IMG/VR virus record: IMGVR_UViG_3300027898_000022
Coordinates: 1 to 36,932 of that record
Strand: one strand, 5' to 3'
DNA: 36,932 nucleotides
Origin: a virus
The position numbers and the translations under genes were made by a program. This document shows, one piece after another, positions 25,012 through 31,314 of this stretch. The notes beneath the pieces are model-generated. The model ran no database searches. It was not told where the DNA came from and saw nothing but the letters and a program-made list of their open reading frames with translations. Positions within the stretch are counted from its first letter, which is position 1, and every line of letters starts with the position of its first letter.

Positions 25012-25896
25012 CTAACCAATACTATTGATGTCACAGGTTCCGCCAGTACAGGCGAGTTCTTGGCTACCTGTGGTTGTGTCTTCGGTTTCGTACTCACTGA
25101 GGTGGCTCCACTCGATGGTGGGGTTTCCGTGGGCTTGGGTGAACGCATCGTATTCTTTCTTTGTCAGTTCTTGATACGGGGCTTGCTTGTAGTTACCTTC
25201 ATCCGTAGGGAAGAAGGCTACACCTGAAAGGATGTCAAAGTTTCGATACACCCAAGAAGCCACATCAAGTACATTGTCATCAGTAAAATAGATACTAGCA
25301 CTAGGCTTGTGTTCACACCAATGATCTTGTAGAGTCTTCCAAAGTTCAAGACTTTGGACCCCGTCAAGGTCGTGACGAGTAACTGCTTTTTCTGGGGCTT
25401 CCATAGGAAAATAGAAAATGGTTGTCGTGCTTTCTTTTCCAAGTGCCGGTTCATAATATACCCCCGAATCTTTCAAGAATTGAGTCAGAGGGTCTTTGTT
25501 ATCAGCACGGATAGTACGAAGGTAATACCGACTGTAACGAGGGTGTAGACCCGATGCTGAGTCAACCAATTGAGATACGGTACCACTTGGTTTGACACAA
25601 GTGATAGCAGTTGATTGGTTAATCCCGAGACGTACTGCCCAAACTTTGTTAACTTCAATAGCATGATTACGTAATCCTTCTAAGTTTTCTGGTGTTAATA
25701 CAGAGAGGTTATCACAGATACCTGTGAGACTTACGCCTAACAACCGCTCTTCTTCACAGTTCTTCTGCCAAATCTTCCTTAGGTATCGGAAGTCGGTAAA
25801 GGTAGATTGTATTGTTCCGAGGATTGTTGCCAATCCAACCTTTTTCTTAAGAGACTCAAAAGTGTCTCCGTCTCGGACAACAACCTCAGTAAGATT
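25012..25896 (-). CDS. nrdJ: class II ribonucleotide reductase, exon 2
   Basis: Codes for residues 346-639, beginning NLTEVVVRDGD, which continues QFC of exon 1 as QFC-NLTEVV in the intact family sequence. The barrel segments GVSLTGICDNL and VKPSGTVSQLVDSASGLHPRYSRYYLRTIRAD are conserved in class II reductases. The C-terminal pair C628-x4-C633 (LACTGGTCDI) matches the Cys731/Cys736 redox pair that reloads the active site. A TTG at 25899 could start translation of the exon alone, but that would give a non-functional fragment; splicing is the better reading. Total length is about 100 aa below the Lactobacillus enzyme. Confidence 0.93.
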   Translation of the reverse strand, partial: NLTEVVVRDGDTFESLKKKVGLATILGTIQSTFTDFRYLRKIWQKNCEEERLLGVSLTGICDNLSVLTPENLEGLRNHAIEVNKVWAVRLGINQSTAITCVKPSGTVSQLVDSASGLHPRYSRYYLRTIRADNKDPLTQFLKDSGVYYEPALGKESTTTIFYFPMEAPEKAVTRHDLDGVQSLELWKTLQDHWCEHKPSASIYFTDDNVLDVASWVYRNFDILSGVAFFPTDEGNYKQAPYQELTKKEYDAFTQAHGNPTIEWSHLSEYETEDTTTGSQELACTGGTCDINSIG

Positions 25897-25918
25897 CAAT
25901 TATGTTAAACGAAGTTCG

Positions 25919-26368
25919 TTAATCTTCGCCAAAGAGTTCTAATATTCGTGATGCAAACAAAAGAAGTTGTTCTTTAGAAGCACTTGCTTTCATTTGATTA
26001 GCCAAATGACTTATGACTTGAATATTAGAGACGATGTAGCCTTTATTATTATCAACTCTGTCTAACGCAGGTGAATTAGGCTTACCTCCCGGGGAACCTG
26101 TATGGACCGTAAGAGGTATATCAAGATAAGGACATTTTTCTGGTATCATAATATTTTCTGGTCTAATAGCAAATTCAAGACCAGATTTTTTACAACGATT
26201 TCTAGCTCTATCCCAAAGTTTATACTCTGGCGTATTCCAAGCTTTTACTCGTTCAGAATTACATTTATTACACAGTGTAACTGTTTTAGAAGTTTTAGGA
26301 TAAACGACACCGCAATTAGTGCATTCTCTTTCAGATTCAGTTACATAATATCCTTGTCTATTTAACAT
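25919..26368 (-). CDS. intron-encoded HNH homing endonuclease (149 aa)
   Basis: The product has two N-terminal Cys pairs (C16-C19, C33-C36), a zinc ribbon likely to bind DNA, and the HNH-type core with CPYLDIPL, then NSPALDRVDNNKGYIVSNIQVIS and ANQMK. It should cut intron-less RNR alleles and spread the intron. AAGGAAAGAAG precedes the ATG, but part of the AAGG lies in the 3' arm of the P9 hairpin, so its translation may be limited on the unspliced transcript. The gene stops 22 bases before the 3' splice site. A related endonuclease lies at 35503. Confidence 0.9.
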   Translation of the reverse strand: MLNRQGYYVTESERECTNCGVVYPKTSKTVTLCNKCNSERVKAWNTPEYKLWDRARNRCKKSGLEFAIRPENIMIPEKCPYLDIPLTVHTGSPGGKPNSPALDRVDNNKGYIVSNIQVISHLANQMKASASKEQLLLFASRILELFGED

Positions 26369-26490
26369 CTTCTTTCCTTATGTTTCCATAAGGTTCGGAC
26401 TATATCATCATCTTTCAATTAAGAAAGAGTCGGGCGCTTCCACTCACTTGAGTGTACTCCTTGCGGATAGTCTCTGAACCTTCTATACAT

Positions 26491-26519
26491 ATTATACCAT
26501 GTTTTGCAACATTTGTCAA
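26491..26519 (-). promoter_or_regulatory. consensus sigma70-type promoter inside the group I intron
   Basis: On the minus strand TTGACA (26514-26519), a 17-base spacer and TATAAT (26491-26496) form a perfect consensus, with TACTTGACAA and TATAATATGTATAGAAGG close to the two operon promoters. It lies in the core of the intron, upstream of P7, and would yield a transcript for the HNH gene and RNR exon 2 without exon 1. Intron-internal promoters for homing enzymes are known from T4; its use here is inferred. Confidence 0.82.
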
Positions 26520-26613
26520 GTACAAAATTGTATAGCTTGGCTGCTGATTACCATAGCTTTCACCTTAGGCTTCCCAGCAATTCACCCGATTTTACTTCTG
26601 CTATCTTTAGTTA

Positions 26614-27648
26614 ACAGAATTGATAGGGACGGAGGATAATTTCGCTACACGGGTTTGTACCGAAGTCAGGAGTCGGATCACGTCGTCCATTCCTTGCAGC
26701 AATTCGCTGAGCCGCATACCGTGAAAAAATTCCGGGCTCTCCTGACTTGCTGTCATACAACTCCTTCCACTTTTTCATAAAAAAACCTACGTCTGGTTTA
26801 CGACGATTATACACGGCTGAGTTGTTAGCCAAGGCACGATATCCATGACGTTTAGTCTCAACATCGTCCCACCAGACACCAGTCTTACATGTGCTCATAC
26901 GATCATCGGTGACATCGAAGAGGCTAATCAAGGCGCTGCGGCGTACACCCCCTACCACAACGACGTCACCGATCTTGCACATCAAATCATGACATTCTAG
27001 CGAAGAGAGTCTACGGCCTGACGCAACCTTAAACGTGTTAACACAGAATCGAAACAAGTCGTCCAAAGGCTCGGGTCCAGAAGCTCGGCCTCCAAACGTC
27101 TTAAGTCGAGCCCCTGCAGGTCGAAGTCGAGAAAGGTCCCATCGGGGAGTCTGACCAATAGACAGTAGGCTGATAAGTTCCCTAAACCCTCGGGCCCATC
27201 CTTCTTTGCTATCTGCCACACTAATGGTTGTGTCTGTTTCTGTAAACTCTTCGGCAATGACGGGGAGTTGTTTAACATATTGTTCCTCTACTGAAAATCC
27301 GATACCTGTACCACACATGAGAATATACATTGTCTCATCGAAGCTACGTAAGTTATCGATAGGAAGGTATGCACAGTTATACGCGGGGACATGACAACGA
27401 TCCAATGCTGGACCAGCCGTCATCAATGCCCTCATGGATGGCATGACTTCTAGGTTATAAATCGCATTATAAATATCATGACGAATATGACTATCATGAT
27501 CCGAAAAAGCTGTAGCTGTATCATAATATTCTACAAGACGTTCTACAGTTTCATCCCAATCTTCACGGCGATTTTCTTTATCCAACCATCGAGCATACCT
27601 CGATTTATAAATGATCTCTTGGTAGGGTGTTTTAAGCGGATGGTTCAT
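26614..27648 (-). CDS. nrdJ: class II (B12-dependent, monomeric) ribonucleotide reductase, exon 1
   Basis: Codes for residues 1-345 of a 639-aa enzyme that reduces ribonucleoside triphosphates to deoxy forms using adenosylcobalamin. The start (YQEIIYKSRYARWLD) and FNSVEEQYVKQLP-like region resemble the monomeric RTPR type known from Lactobacillus leichmannii. Active-site parts seen: YNCAY (C92, equivalent of Cys119), and NPCSE with N332, C334 and E336 (equivalents of Asn406, Cys408 and Glu410). C345 is 11 residues after C334, matching Cys419. The exon ends on this TGT codon; the frame hits TAA at once in the intron. The start overlaps the muramidase gene by 17 bases. Confidence 0.93.
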
Positions 27649-28117
27649 CTAGGCTCCATGATAGGGCGAGATTTGTAATCTTTTTTTCTCGGTTCATCCA
27701 ACCACGACCATACTCAGCATAACCTTTCAACCCACGATAGAACCGTGTCTGAATGTCAGAAAAGTTGATGATCTGCTGATGGACAGGTGTAGTATGTACC
27801 ATAGCTGCTGACAAAAAGGTATGGGCATTACCCGGACCATTATTAACAGCGGCATTGAAATACATCAAGTCCAAACCGGCAGGAAGGTTATCACAAATAC
27901 TACCCCAATAATTTTTACGATAGATAGCAGAGACTTCATTGGGGGTAATAGCTTTGAGGTCGTTAATGGTTTGATTAGAACCATAGACTTCCCGTAGAGT
28001 CTTCAGAGTGATACCATGATTGGTTGGACCTCCTGGATCAGAAGCTCGATTGACGTAACCGCCTTCGTCTTTAAGAATCTCTGAAAGACATCGAGCAAAG
28101 CGTTGGTCAGGCGTCAT
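27632..28117 (-). CDS. endolysin, GH108-type muramidase (161 aa)
   Basis: The N-terminal KDEGGYVNRASDPGGPTNHGIT (E18 as likely catalytic Glu) is the signature of glycoside hydrolase family 108, which cuts the peptidoglycan sugar chain. YFNAAVNNGPGNA and the C-terminal GYAEYGRGWMNR are the conserved middle and end of the domain. The length of 161 aa is normal. There is no signal peptide, so it needs a holin. The ATG shares a base with the previous stop (TAATG), and the end overlaps RNR exon 1. It sits in the replication operon, not next to the holin and spanin genes. Confidence 0.92.
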   Translation of the reverse strand: MTPDQRFARCLSEILKDEGGYVNRASDPGGPTNHGITLKTLREVYGSNQTINDLKAITPNEVSAIYRKNYWGSICDNLPAGLDLMYFNAAVNNGPGNAHTFLSAAMVHTTPVHQQIINFSDIQTRFYRGLKGYAEYGRGWMNREKKITNLALSWSLDEPSA

Positions 28118-28401
28118 TAATTAATCTCTTTCGGATTAGAAGGAGGGATAAAATCAATCGGAATAAACGGTACTGCCAAAGGAGAAGGCTCAGACATTAC
28201 CTCGACATCACCCGCTGTCATTGTGATAAACGAATGTGTAAGAAGAGTCTTCTCTTCATTGGTAAGATAACCTACTCCAATAGTGACCCGACTACCTGTA
28301 AGGTATGCAATAAGATTAATAGCCTCTTCGTCTGACAATTCATTCAGCTTAGTCGTTACTGCTCCTTCGACGTCTTTATTCAAGACCGGTGTATCCATCA
28401 T
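28117..28401 (-). CDS. hypothetical protein (94 aa) between HD and muramidase genes
   Basis: The start MMDTPVLNKDVEGAV lies inside the end of the HD gene, with AAGGAACTACTTA as ribosome site; the frame is open up to 28590, but that part is a shadow of the HD gene. The protein has an acidic helical first half (TTKLNELSDEEAINLIAYL), a possible beta segment (VTIGVGYLT), and a proline-rich end (PFIPIDFIPPSNPKE). No family is recognised. It is coupled to the muramidase start by TAATG. Confidence 0.65.
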   Translation of the reverse strand: MMDTPVLNKDVEGAVTTKLNELSDEEAINLIAYLTGSRVTIGVGYLTNEEKTLLTHSFITMTAGDVEVMSEPSPLAVPFIPIDFIPPSNPKEIN

Positions 28402-28948
28402 TAAGTAGTTCCTTTTCTTGTAAAATTTCATGGTAACGATGGACGTATTCTTTATGAGCACGTTCAGGCGACCATCCTTGAGGCTCACATTTACGTGAAG
28501 CCCTGAATTGTTTATTCCATAGCGCATCAATTGCAGGTGCAATCTTCTTACGTTCCGACCAATACAACTGCTTATCAGCCTTGTGTACATCGTCAGGGAA
28601 CGGATACGTAAGATTGAACTGAACTGAAATAGCTTTCTGGATACCTTCCTCGATAGGTGTGTACAACTCTGTAATCAGTTTCTTAAGAGGAGATGAGACA
28701 TCACCTACGAAAGCTTCACTCGCATCGTGGAGAAGACCTTCCATGGCATACTTAGGTTTAATGATACGGCTTACATGGACGCAGTGTTCAGCGACACTGT
28801 AGAACCGTGTGACATGACCGGTATACCTGCACAGATTAGCCAAGGCATAACCGATCATGTCAATATCATAGACGAACTCTTCTGGTTTAAGAAGATCAAA
28901 GAACTCGCCACCAATTACACTGATACAAGATTTAGTCTGTACTACCAT
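28376..28948 (-). CDS. HD-domain nucleotide phosphohydrolase (190 aa, YfbR/DatZ-like)
   Basis: The chain has the HD metal-site pattern of 5'-nucleotidase-type phosphohydrolases: LCRYTGHVTRFYSVAEHCVHVS (H45, H55), GLLHDASEAFVGDVSSPLK (H74-D75) and a downstream KADKQ (D125). Such enzymes remove phosphates from deoxynucleotides. The family includes the general YfbR type and the dATP triphosphohydrolase DatZ of 2-aminoadenine phages; these cannot be told apart by eye. It lies beside a dATP/dGTP diphosphohydrolase-like gene and shares the operon with RNR. The start overlaps the upstream stop by 17 bases. Confidence 0.88.
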   Translation of the reverse strand: MVVQTKSCISVIGGEFFDLLKPEEFVYDIDMIGYALANLCRYTGHVTRFYSVAEHCVHVSRIIKPKYAMEGLLHDASEAFVGDVSSPLKKLITELYTPIEEGIQKAISVQFNLTYPFPDDVHKADKQLYWSERKKIAPAIDALWNKQFRASRKCEPQGWSPERAHKEYVHRYHEILQEKELLNDGYTGLE

Positions 28949-29300
28949 TCTTTTTCTCCAAGTCTCGGAGCATCAACTCAAGACGAGCCATTGCGCCCCA
29001 TGCTTCGTGAGCAGCATGAAGGAGTTGACTATCTTGAGCCTTATCCTCACCCTTGGCTTCGTCAATCATATGACGACACTTAGCATCCATGTACCGATTA
29101 AACCCATCATCGACACTAAGCCAACCACCCCATGATCCGTACTTCTGATAACCGAACCGACTAACATTAGCTACGCTTTCAATGGCACGAGGAAAGTACT
29201 TGATAAAGCCTTGATAGACAGGAGCCTTTCCTGCATCAAGTTTAATAGCCCCTGCTACAATCTTTTCTGCAGAGTCATTAGTTGTCTCAGTTTTTGCCAA
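28932..29300 (-). CDS. dATP/dGTP diphosphohydrolase-like protein (122 aa, DUF5664 type)
   Basis: Residues about 17-110 read IKLDAGKAPVY, AIESVANVSRFGYQKYG, GGW, RYMDAKCRHMIDEAKGE and LLHAAHEAWGAMARLEL. That is the pattern of the phage family named for dATP/dGTP diphosphohydrolase, an all-alpha MazG-like fold with acidic metal ligands. It probably hydrolyses deoxynucleoside triphosphates to monophosphates; the exact substrate is not shown. The start is TTG at 29300 with AAGGA eight bases upstream. It overlaps the HD gene, so both are probably made together. Confidence 0.83.
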   Translation of the reverse strand: MAKTETTNDSAEKIVAGAIKLDAGKAPVYQGFIKYFPRAIESVANVSRFGYQKYGSWGGWLSVDDGFNRYMDAKCRHMIDEAKGEDKAQDSQLLHAAHEAWGAMARLELMLRDLEKKNGSTD

Positions 29301-29382
29301 AATACTGTTCCTTAAGATATAGTATTACAGGTACCATCATAATAAAAAAGATAGTCCATTCAATAATCTCAAGACCCTTCAT
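29287..29382 (-). CDS. micro-protein with one membrane segment (31 aa)
   Basis: A GGAGAATTACC site precedes the ATG. The frame reads MKGLEIIEWTIFFIMMVPVIL, then YLKEQYFGKN, one hydrophobic span with a basic end. It overlaps both the upstream micro-ORF and the TTG start of the next gene. Size and coupling fit a small phage membrane peptide, but coding is not proven. Confidence 0.5.
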   Translation of the reverse strand: MKGLEIIEWTIFFIMMVPVILYLKEQYFGKN

Positions 29383-29425
29383 GGTAATTCTCCGCTTCGG
29401 CTCCTAGCCAAAAATAATATGTCAT
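29369..29425 (-). CDS. possible 18-aa peptide ORF
   Basis: An unusually good ribosome site (CTAGGAGTAAAACA before ATG) opens an 18-codon frame (MTYYFWLGAEAENYHEGS) whose end overlaps the 31-aa frame. It follows a short hairpin. It may be a leader or coupling peptide; no family can be assigned. Confidence 0.35.
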   Translation of the reverse strand: MTYYFWLGAEAENYHEGS

Positions 29426-29438
29426 TGTTTTACTCCTA

Positions 29439-29451
29439 GGCACGTTGTGCC
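29439..29451 (-). promoter_or_regulatory. triloop hairpin after a stop codon in the leftward operon
   Basis: GGCAC-AAC-GTGCC begins one base after the TAA of the 55-aa gene and is followed at once by TAGGAG, the ribosome site of the next micro-ORF. Its geometry (5-bp stem, 3-nt loop, between stop and Shine-Dalgarno) equals that of the cassettes in the late operon, though the sequence differs. Confidence 0.45.
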
Positions 29452-29452
29452 G

Positions 29453-29620
29453 TTACGATGTTACATCTACAAATTCGAGTACGTCTTCAATATTGTCATC
29501 ATTAATATATTCTTCGTCGAGTAGCCAGTCTAACACATCTGCAATATCGATCTGAAGAAACTCAATCAATTCCCAACCTTCAAGACGATCTTTTATTGCC
29601 GCCTTTTGAAACTCGTTCAT
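29453..29620 (-). CDS. small acidic hypothetical protein (55 aa)
   Basis: ATG 29620 shares a base with the stop of the exonuclease gene (TAATG); the open frame further upstream is a shadow. The product is strongly acidic and helical (KDRLEGWELIEFLQIDIADVLDWLLDEEYI, then DDNIEDVLEFVDV). No family is recognised. Acidic small phage proteins sometimes mimic DNA or inhibit host enzymes, but nothing here shows that. Confidence 0.65.
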   Translation of the reverse strand: MNEFQKAAIKDRLEGWELIEFLQIDIADVLDWLLDEEYINDDNIEDVLEFVDVTS

Positions 29621-30330
29621 TACGCTTTTTCTTTCGCTCCATCTGACCATGAACCGCAGTCTTGACATTGAATACGTTGAATTTTAAATGCCTTTGTACG
29701 ACGATAACCACGATGCTGGATTTTAGTACTATTACAAGCACCACATTTATCAGCACCTTCACCTAAAGTAGGATGGTTTGTAATATAAGGAAGGATCGTC
29801 AAGTACAATTCTTCAAGAAGGATGACATCTTGAATATTATAATCCATCATACGTTGTCGTGCGTCAGGATCATTCTGCATAACCTTAACCCACAACGAAA
29901 AGCCTTCGTGCTTTACTTTATCACCAACTCGTAACAGACGTCCAATAAAAGCCAAACGATTGATAAGAAAACCAAACTTACGAATACTTTTAATGACATC
30001 AATACTCGTAACGGGCGGGGGAGGGGCCAAGCCGTCAAGGAGAAATTCACCACGTAGTTTAGGCAGATCGAACTTATCACCGTTATAAGTAACCACAGCG
30101 TCGGCGGTACTGAGTAGCCCATGAATACCTCTCAACATTTCTGAGTGACTATGTGTCCAATCACTCCAAAAGAATACTTCATCTTCGCCTACAAACTTAG
30201 CAGCAACACAGATGATACCACCCGGATCGAGAACTTGTTCATAGCCTACATTTTCTTTAAACGTCCGCCATATATAAGCGGTAGCTGGCTTGGTTTCAAT
30301 ATCCAAAATTAAGATTTTTGATTTAGTCAA
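29620..30330 (-). CDS. DnaQ/RNase H-like exonuclease with C-terminal zinc ribbon (236 aa)
   Basis: Three exonuclease motifs can be read: ILDIETKP (D10, E12), VTYNGDKFDLPKL (about 80-92) and YNIQDVILLEELY (about 164-176), typical of the YprB-type ribonuclease H-like 3'-5' exonucleases. Residues about 193-230 hold two Cys pairs (KCGACN and QCQDCG) with basic residues between them, a transposase-type zinc ribbon likely to bind nucleic acid. It may degrade host or phage DNA or RNA. The DNA polymerase has its own exonuclease domain, so proofreading is not its obvious role. It overlaps the upstream LAGLIDADG-like gene by eight bases. Confidence 0.83.
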   Translation of the reverse strand: MTKSKILILDIETKPATAYIWRTFKENVGYEQVLDPGGIICVAAKFVGEDEVFFWSDWTHSHSEMLRGIHGLLSTADAVVTYNGDKFDLPKLRGEFLLDGLAPPPPVTSIDVIKSIRKFGFLINRLAFIGRLLRVGDKVKHEGFSLWVKVMQNDPDARQRMMDYNIQDVILLEELYLTILPYITNHPTLGEGADKCGACNSTKIQHRGYRRTKAFKIQRIQCQDCGSWSDGAKEKA

Positions 30331-30676
30331 TTTGATATTCCTTATAAAGCTCCATCGCTTTTCTAGCTTGGTCGCCTTTAGCCAAAAGATAGGGAAGCAT
30401 TAATTCTATAGCCAAAACAGCTTTATCTCCACTGGTCTGATATTGATAATAAGCTTGTCGTGTAGTAGAATATGGACCATAAGGACCTCTTACAGACCCT
30501 ACAATTAAGACTTCTTTGAGTTTATCTAAAGGCTCTCTATATACTTGAGACACACTTAAAACTAATCTTGGATAAGTTCTATTATATATCTTATTCAAAC
30601 TATAATTAAAACCAATATATCCTTCACCTTCAAAGAAACCTGCTGCCCATCCTACATCGTGGATTTTATTTGCCAT
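30323..30676 (-). CDS. LAGLIDADG-like homing endonuclease, free-standing (117 aa)
   Basis: One LAGLIDADG-type motif is seen near the N-terminus (GWAAGFFEGEGYIGF, residues 9-23), followed by alternating beta and helical segments (LVLSVSQVYREPLDKLKEVL, LPYLLAKGDQARKAMELYKEY), as in single-motif members that act as dimers. It is not inside a visible intron. It is wedged between the cell wall hydrolase and the exonuclease gene with an 11-base and an eight-base overlap. It could spread by cutting phages that lack it. Activity is not proven, since the motif is a variant. Confidence 0.78.
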   Translation of the reverse strand: MANKIHDVGWAAGFFEGEGYIGFNYSLNKIYNRTYPRLVLSVSQVYREPLDKLKEVLIVGSVRGPYGPYSTTRQAYYQYQTSGDKAVLAIELMLPYLLAKGDQARKAMELYKEYQID

Positions 30677-30977
30677 AAAAGGTATGATTTCCTATTGTTA
30701 TATATTTCTTGAGGTGTTTGAACGGAGGGGAATCTTTTCGCTCAAAACTTGTCGCTCCATGAGTAGGATCGTAATCTTTTGGAGTAAAACTAAAACCTTT
30801 ACTAGGCTTCTTTGTGATATATTGATGCCGCAATTGGCTGATATTACACAAGCTTTGATGGTTCCGTTTAGCTCGGTTAACGATTGTAGCAGCGACTCCG
30901 TACTGTCCTTGTAAAGGCTCTCCTCTTGCTTCTGCATAGACAACTCTTCGGACACACTCAATCTCCTGTGGACTCAT
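30666..30977 (-). CDS. SleB-like cell wall hydrolase (103 aa)
   Basis: VVYAEARGEPLQGQYGVAATIVNRA (E16 as likely catalytic Glu) and the C-terminal HGATSF, PPF, and IGNHTFYGK match the SleB/Hydrolase_2 family, which cuts peptidoglycan glycan strands. There is no signal peptide. ATG 30977 is the likeliest start, as the family begins at about this point, though its ribosome site is weak; the open frame reaches 31034. The gene overlaps endonuclease VII by 20 bases and the LAGLIDADG-like gene by 11. With the GH108 muramidase this phage has two wall hydrolases in one operon. Confidence 0.83.
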   Translation of the reverse strand: MSPQEIECVRRVVYAEARGEPLQGQYGVAATIVNRAKRNHQSLCNISQLRHQYITKKPSKGFSFTPKDYDPTHGATSFERKDSPPFKHLKKYITIGNHTFYGK

Positions 30978-31314
30978 TAACGCTAGTAATAGACTTAGTA
31001 TTTTTCTTCTTCCTGCGGGCTCTCCGTTTGACATCAGGAACTTTCCAACCAGTATGCTGGTCGATATAATCTGCGATACGTCTTAGTATCCTACTATCCC
31101 TGTGTCTTCCGACGAGACGTCGGTTGCAATACGTACAAAGAAGACCTCTAATCAATCCTGAAAGGTGATCGTGGTCTACACAAAGGTTAGTCTTGAACTC
31201 GTCTTTGTGTCTATCACATATAGCACACCGCTGATTTTGTTTCTCTAGTAATTCGTTGTACTGATCTAACGTAATACCATACAACCTCTTGAGATGACGT
31301 TCACGTGAAGTCAT
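30958..31314 (-). CDS. recombination endonuclease VII-like Holliday junction resolvase (118 aa)
   Basis: YGITLDQYNELLEKQNQRCAIC, then NLCVDHDHLSGLIRGLLCTYCNRRLVG is the signature of the endonuclease VII family (T4 gp49 type). Zinc ligands are C30, C33, C60 and C63; the catalytic His/Asp cluster is DHDH at 47-50. It would resolve branched DNA before packaging, the job of gp3 in T7. The C-terminal 25 residues are very basic (KRRARRKKK). The start overlaps the exonuclease end by 14 bases, and its end overlaps the wall hydrolase. Confidence 0.92.
   Translation of the reverse strand: MTSRERHLKRLYGITLDQYNELLEKQNQRCAICDRHKDEFKTNLCVDHDHLSGLIRGLLCTYCNRRLVGRHRDSRILRRIADYIDQHTGWKVPDVKRRARRKKKNTKSITSVNESTGD

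Larger units (their letters stand above)
25897..26613 (-). ncRNA. group I self-splicing intron in the RNR gene
   Basis: The 717-nt intron lies between TGT (C345) and AAT (N346). P1: exon TTCTGT pairs with GCAGAA (26596-26601) with U.G at the splice site. P10: AAGAT (intron positions 7-11) pairs with ATCTT at exon 2 positions 2-6. P7: TCAGAGACTAT (near 26466-26476) pairs with ATAGTC (near 26399-26404). P9: CCTTATG-GAAA-CATAAG G (26376-26393), a GNRA hairpin. The intron ends in G (omega-G, 25897). AATTGCTGGGA and AATCAGCAGCCAAGC fit the P3-P6 core. An HNH endonuclease gene fills the 3' part, after P9. Confidence 0.94.

Noticed and set aside
24900-25148. 82-aa leftward frame with several Cys at the RNR 3' end
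   Set aside because: Most of it overlaps RNR codons in another frame, and no ribosome site supports it; treated as a shadow.
25012-27648. intein instead of intron in RNR
   Set aside because: Exon 1 runs into TAA at once and the insert has several stops in frame; RNA splicing with clear P1/P10/omega-G fits far better.
28402-28590. 63 extra N-terminal residues of the 94-aa protein
   Set aside because: They are the HD gene read in another frame; a good ribosome site stands before 28401.
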